Shown in pieces: positions 61,921 through 64,000 of a DNA stretch of 64,000 bases. The DNA lies in contig CADAJP010000010.1 of the NCBI GenBank assembly GCA_902788345.1, positions 782 through 64,781 of the forward strand. Reading direction: 5' to 3'. The notes beneath the pieces are model-generated. The model was not told the origin of the DNA, ran no database searches, and saw only the letters and a program-made list of their open reading frames with translations. The DNA comes from an uncultured bacterium. GTDB lineage: Bacteria; Cyanobacteriota; Vampirovibrionia; Gastranaerophilales; Gastranaerophilaceae. A program made the position numbers and the translations under genes. Position 1 is the first letter of the stretch, and each line of letters starts with the position of its first letter.

Positions 61921-61958
61921 AAATAAACCCTTTAAATGAACATTTAAAGGGTTTATTT
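61921..61958. terminator. Perfect 18-bp bidirectional terminator
   Basis: AAATAAACCCTTTAAATG (61921-61938) and its exact complement (61941-61958) with a 2-nt AA loop, AT-rich on both flanks. Confidence 0.9.
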
Positions 61959-62000
61959 TATATTGCCGTAGATACCTTATAATAAAGAAAGGAAGGTATT

Positions 62001-62165
62001 ATGGCAAGTATTATTGAAAGCGAAAGACGTATCATAAAATTATCCGTTGACGACATTTTGAATATAGTCAGGGAGTATCAAAAACTTACCAAAGACAGCT
62101 GCTGCTACGAGCATACAAGAGAAATTTTACAAAAAACACCGCTATACATTCCGGAGGACTTATAA
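62001..62165 (+). CDS. Small ORF, 54 residues, unknown
   Basis: The ATG at 62001 follows GGAAGG by about 4 nt, and a perfect TATAAT lies at 61978-61983. MASIIESERRIIKLSVDDIL reads like a helical cytoplasmic protein; there is a CC pair (KDSCCYEHTRE) and the end is LYIPEDL. The stop is 2 bases from the hemW stop on the other strand. Proper SD and -10 spacing support it. Confidence 0.6.
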   Translation: MASIIESERRIIKLSVDDILNIVREYQKLTKDSCCYEHTREILQKTPLYIPEDL

Positions 62166-62167
62166 CA

Positions 62168-63271
62168 CTAATCCAAAAATTCAGCTAGAATTGTATTACT
62201 GATTAAAACGCCTTTTGGGGTCAGAGCATAACCTTTTGAAGTCTTTTTCATAAAACCCGAAGAAATATACTTATCTATAATTTTCTCATATTTAGCACAA
62301 AAATTTATATTATACTTTTGGTTAATAAAATCAACATCAATACCGCTCATTTTACGAAATCCAAGGAAAATTTCTTCTTCAAGTTTACTTTTTTGAGTTT
62401 CTGAAAGTTCCTCGATAATGTATAAGGGATTATTTATATATTCTTCAACTGATGTGCTGTGCGAATATCTTTTTCCGTCTAAATACCCATGAGATGCAGT
62501 ACCAAATCCATAATATTCCCGATTATTCCAGTAGTTTAAATTGTGACGGGATTCAAATCCTTTTTGTGCAAAATTACTGAATTCATAATGCTCAAAACCA
62601 TTTTCTTTCAATAAATCAACAGCCGACAGATACATATCAGCCTGTAAATCGTCATCAGGCAAATTTTGAGGAGTATTTTTATAAAAATAACATCCTTCCT
62701 CTATTGATAATCCGTAAAGGGATATGTGCTTAACACCAAGGTCGCAGGCCTTTTTTAAATCATCCGTAAACATTTTCTCTGATTGAGCCGGCAAACCGTA
62801 AATAAAATCCAAACTTATATTGTCAAAACCTGATATTTTAGCATTATTTACAGCTTTGATTATTTGCAGAGAATCGTGCCTTCTGTTTATTAATTTTAAA
62901 ATTTTATCATCAAAAGTCTGTGCCCCAATACTTATCCTGTTTATACCTGCATCTATAAGCTCTTTAAAATATTCTGCTTCAAGACCGTTTTTATTATAGC
63001 CCTCAGGATTTAGCTCTGTGGTAACTTCGGTATTTAAGGAGATATTAAAAAGTTCGGTAATTGACCTAAATTCATCCGCAGATAATAAAGACGGAGTTCC
63101 ACCGCCGAAATATAAGGTTTTTAGAGGTTCATTTTTATATACTGCCAAAATTTCTTTTTTTAAACTGTCTAAATAACGACTTTTAAGCTCGGGTTTCGGA
63201 TACGAAACAAATGAGCAATAATAACATTTTGACCTGCAAAAAGGTATATGAATATAAACACTTTGTGCCAT
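62168..63271 (-). CDS. hemW: Radical SAM HemW-type protein (coproporphyrinogen oxidase-like)
   Basis: 367 residues. The [4Fe-4S] motif C-x3-C-x2-C is in HIPFCRSKCYYCSF (about 8-21), then TLYFGGGTPSLL, ELNPEGY, INRISIGAQTFD and DFIYGLPAQ. The extra N-terminal sequence of true HemN (with YxHxPFC plus residues binding the second SAM) is absent, so it is HemW, a haem-binding or haem-delivery protein, more likely than an oxidase. The C-terminal HemN domain (RKMSGIDVDFINQKY; ALTPKGVLISN) is complete. Confidence 0.92.
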   Translation of the reverse strand: MAQSVYIHIPFCRSKCYYCSFVSYPKPELKSRYLDSLKKEILAVYKNEPLKTLYFGGGTPSLLSADEFRSITELFNISLNTEVTTELNPEGYNKNGLEAEYFKELIDAGINRISIGAQTFDDKILKLINRRHDSLQIIKAVNNAKISGFDNISLDFIYGLPAQSEKMFTDDLKKACDLGVKHISLYGLSIEEGCYFYKNTPQNLPDDDLQADMYLSAVDLLKENGFEHYEFSNFAQKGFESRHNLNYWNNREYYGFGTASHGYLDGKRYSHSTSVEEYINNPLYIIEELSETQKSKLEEEIFLGFRKMSGIDVDFINQKYNINFCAKYEKIIDKYISSGFMKKTSKGYALTPKGVLISNTILAEFLD

Positions 63272-63365
63272 AAAAAAATTATAACATAATTTTTATATCA
63301 CTAATTGACTTTTAAAATATTATCATTAAAACCATGAAAAATTCATCTGAACAGATGATTTTTGC

Positions 63366-63398
63366 CGGATTAATTGATTTATACAAGTAATTAATCCG
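63366..63398 (+). promoter_or_regulatory. Inverted repeat in the leader of the flagellar gene
   Basis: CGGATTAATT (63366-63375) and AATTAATCCG (63389-63398) are perfect 10-bp arms with a 13-nt spacer, 37 nt before the ATG. A second palindrome TCATCTG/CAGATGA lies at 63343-63358. They could be an operator or an RNA hairpin. Confidence 0.5.
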
Positions 63399-63434
63399 AT
63401 AATAAGGTAAATATTGTAGTAAAAGGTAGTGAAA

Positions 63435-64000
63435 ATGAGATTAAACGCAGGTATATTTTTTGATAATAACGGTTTGACGACATCAATTCGAGCCATGCAC
63501 TTGCAGAGTGAAATTCTTGGCATAAGAAACGAAAATGTCGGAGGTTTTGACAAGGTCGGATACCAAAGGAAAGAACCGGTAGTATCATCATTTACCGAAT
63601 ATCTCGGAGTCAATGCACTGTCAACAACACTTGATGATAAAGTCGGCAGAATCGGTATAACAGATAATCCGCTTGACATAGCAATCGCGAATAAAGGCTA
63701 TTTTCAGGTCGATACAGGAAACGGTATTAAATTAACCCGTGACGGAAGATTTAAAATAGGAAGTGACGGCTCTTTGCTTAGTTTAGAAGACGGAAATGTT
63801 CTGTCAGATGCGGGAATACCAATCAAATTGCCGTTTATTCCGCAGGATTTAAAACATGTAAAAGTGGACAGAAACGGTAAAATAAGTTTGTTCAACGAAA
63901 AGACCCATGAATTTAAGTATGTCGGAAGAATTGGAGTTGTAGATGCAAACGGGCTTGTAGTAATGGATCCGAACATTAAACAGGGCGCAAACGAATACTC
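63435..64000 (+). CDS. Flagellar hook/rod-family protein (FlgF/FlgG/FlgE type), partial
   Basis: 188 complete codons are visible and the frame runs off the right edge without a stop. MRLNAGIFFDNNGLTTSIRA and LQSEILGIRNENVGGFDKVGYQRKE correspond to the N-terminal coiled-coil signature of axial flagellar proteins (NNxANxxTxGFK), here with a diverged NENVGGFDKVGY. DNPLDIAIANKGYFQVDTG and LTRDGRFKIGSDGSLL match the conserved core of FlgE/F/G. These are exported by the flagellar type III apparatus without a cleaved signal. AAGG lies about 8 nt upstream of the ATG. Confidence 0.88.
   Translation, partial: MRLNAGIFFDNNGLTTSIRAMHLQSEILGIRNENVGGFDKVGYQRKEPVVSSFTEYLGVNALSTTLDDKVGRIGITDNPLDIAIANKGYFQVDTGNGIKLTRDGRFKIGSDGSLLSLEDGNVLSDAGIPIKLPFIPQDLKHVKVDRNGKISLFNEKTHEFKYVGRIGVVDANGLVVMDPNIKQGANEY

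Overview
The window is an AT-rich bacterial chromosome segment, densely coded on both strands, with no tRNA, rRNA, CRISPR array, integrase or transposase that I could recognise. It encodes a didermic, anaerobic, probably flagellated bacterium: kdsB (CMP-KDO, lipopolysaccharide), HydF ([FeFe]-hydrogenase maturation), HemW, a flagellar hook/rod-family protein at the right edge, and an RpaB/PhoB-like response regulator. Many hypothetical proteins open with a short Asn/Ser/Ile-rich leader ending in a motif like I-x-F-x-G or NFGARI. In my judgement this fits the non-photosynthetic relatives of cyanobacteria (Vampirovibrionia/Melainabacteria, Gastranaerophilales). The placement is inference, because no rRNA is present.

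Layout. 0.2-6 kb: infC with an apparent AUA start, a 44-residue small ORF, two tandem secreted paralogues, a DUF475/TerC-type membrane protein, kdsB, rarA. 6-11 kb: membrane-anchored sugar-type solute-binding protein, zinc alcohol dehydrogenase, DUF4127 protein, MntP-like Mn exporter, TrmB-like regulator. 11-17.5 kb: secA, a metal-motif-less M16 peptidase, a second zinc dehydrogenase, tuf. 17.7-21.6 kb: small proteins, a degenerate formyltransferase-like protein, three tandem NFGARI paralogues and a PlsC-like acyltransferase. 21.6-31 kb: a minus-strand envelope block (murC, murB, ddl, ftsQ, polyprenyl synthase, lepB) in which a secreted GH13 enzyme, an acyltransferase-3 and an 80-residue protein sit between murC and murB. 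31-35.4 kb: smpB, GT2, apt, then a coupled aldolase/HAD pair. 35.7-41.1 kb: a tightly coupled operon of two paralogous membrane proteins and a GH13 amylase without a Sec signal. 41.3-46.7 kb: hydF, a broken class II fructose-bisphosphate aldolase, an HD-GYP protein with its catalytic residues replaced, a Gly/Phe-rich protein. 46.9-48.2 kb: rplF and rplR alone, with an unrelated tagged protein between them. 48.9-49.1 kb: a probable 6S RNA. 49-60.9 kb: secreted proteins, a parvulin, a UshA-like phosphoesterase, a long phosphohexomutase, cysE, tyrS, yajQ, DUF212, ispA, rsgA, response regulator. 61-64 kb: speD, two small proteins, hemW and the flagellar gene.

Most noteworthy: (1) a recurring short N-terminal tag on otherwise unrelated proteins without signal peptides, including enzymes whose relatives are usually exported, which could be an undescribed targeting or secretion signal; (2) the coupled paralogue-paralogue-amylase operon; (3) rplF-X-rplR isolated from the rest of the ribosomal protein operon; (4) degenerate enzymes (HD-GYP with QN/GSP, M16 without HxxEH, formyltransferase with a Cys-rich tail); (5) octamer tandem repeats with a conserved head at three gene starts; (6) a 44-nt out-of-frame gap in the only aldolase gene seen.
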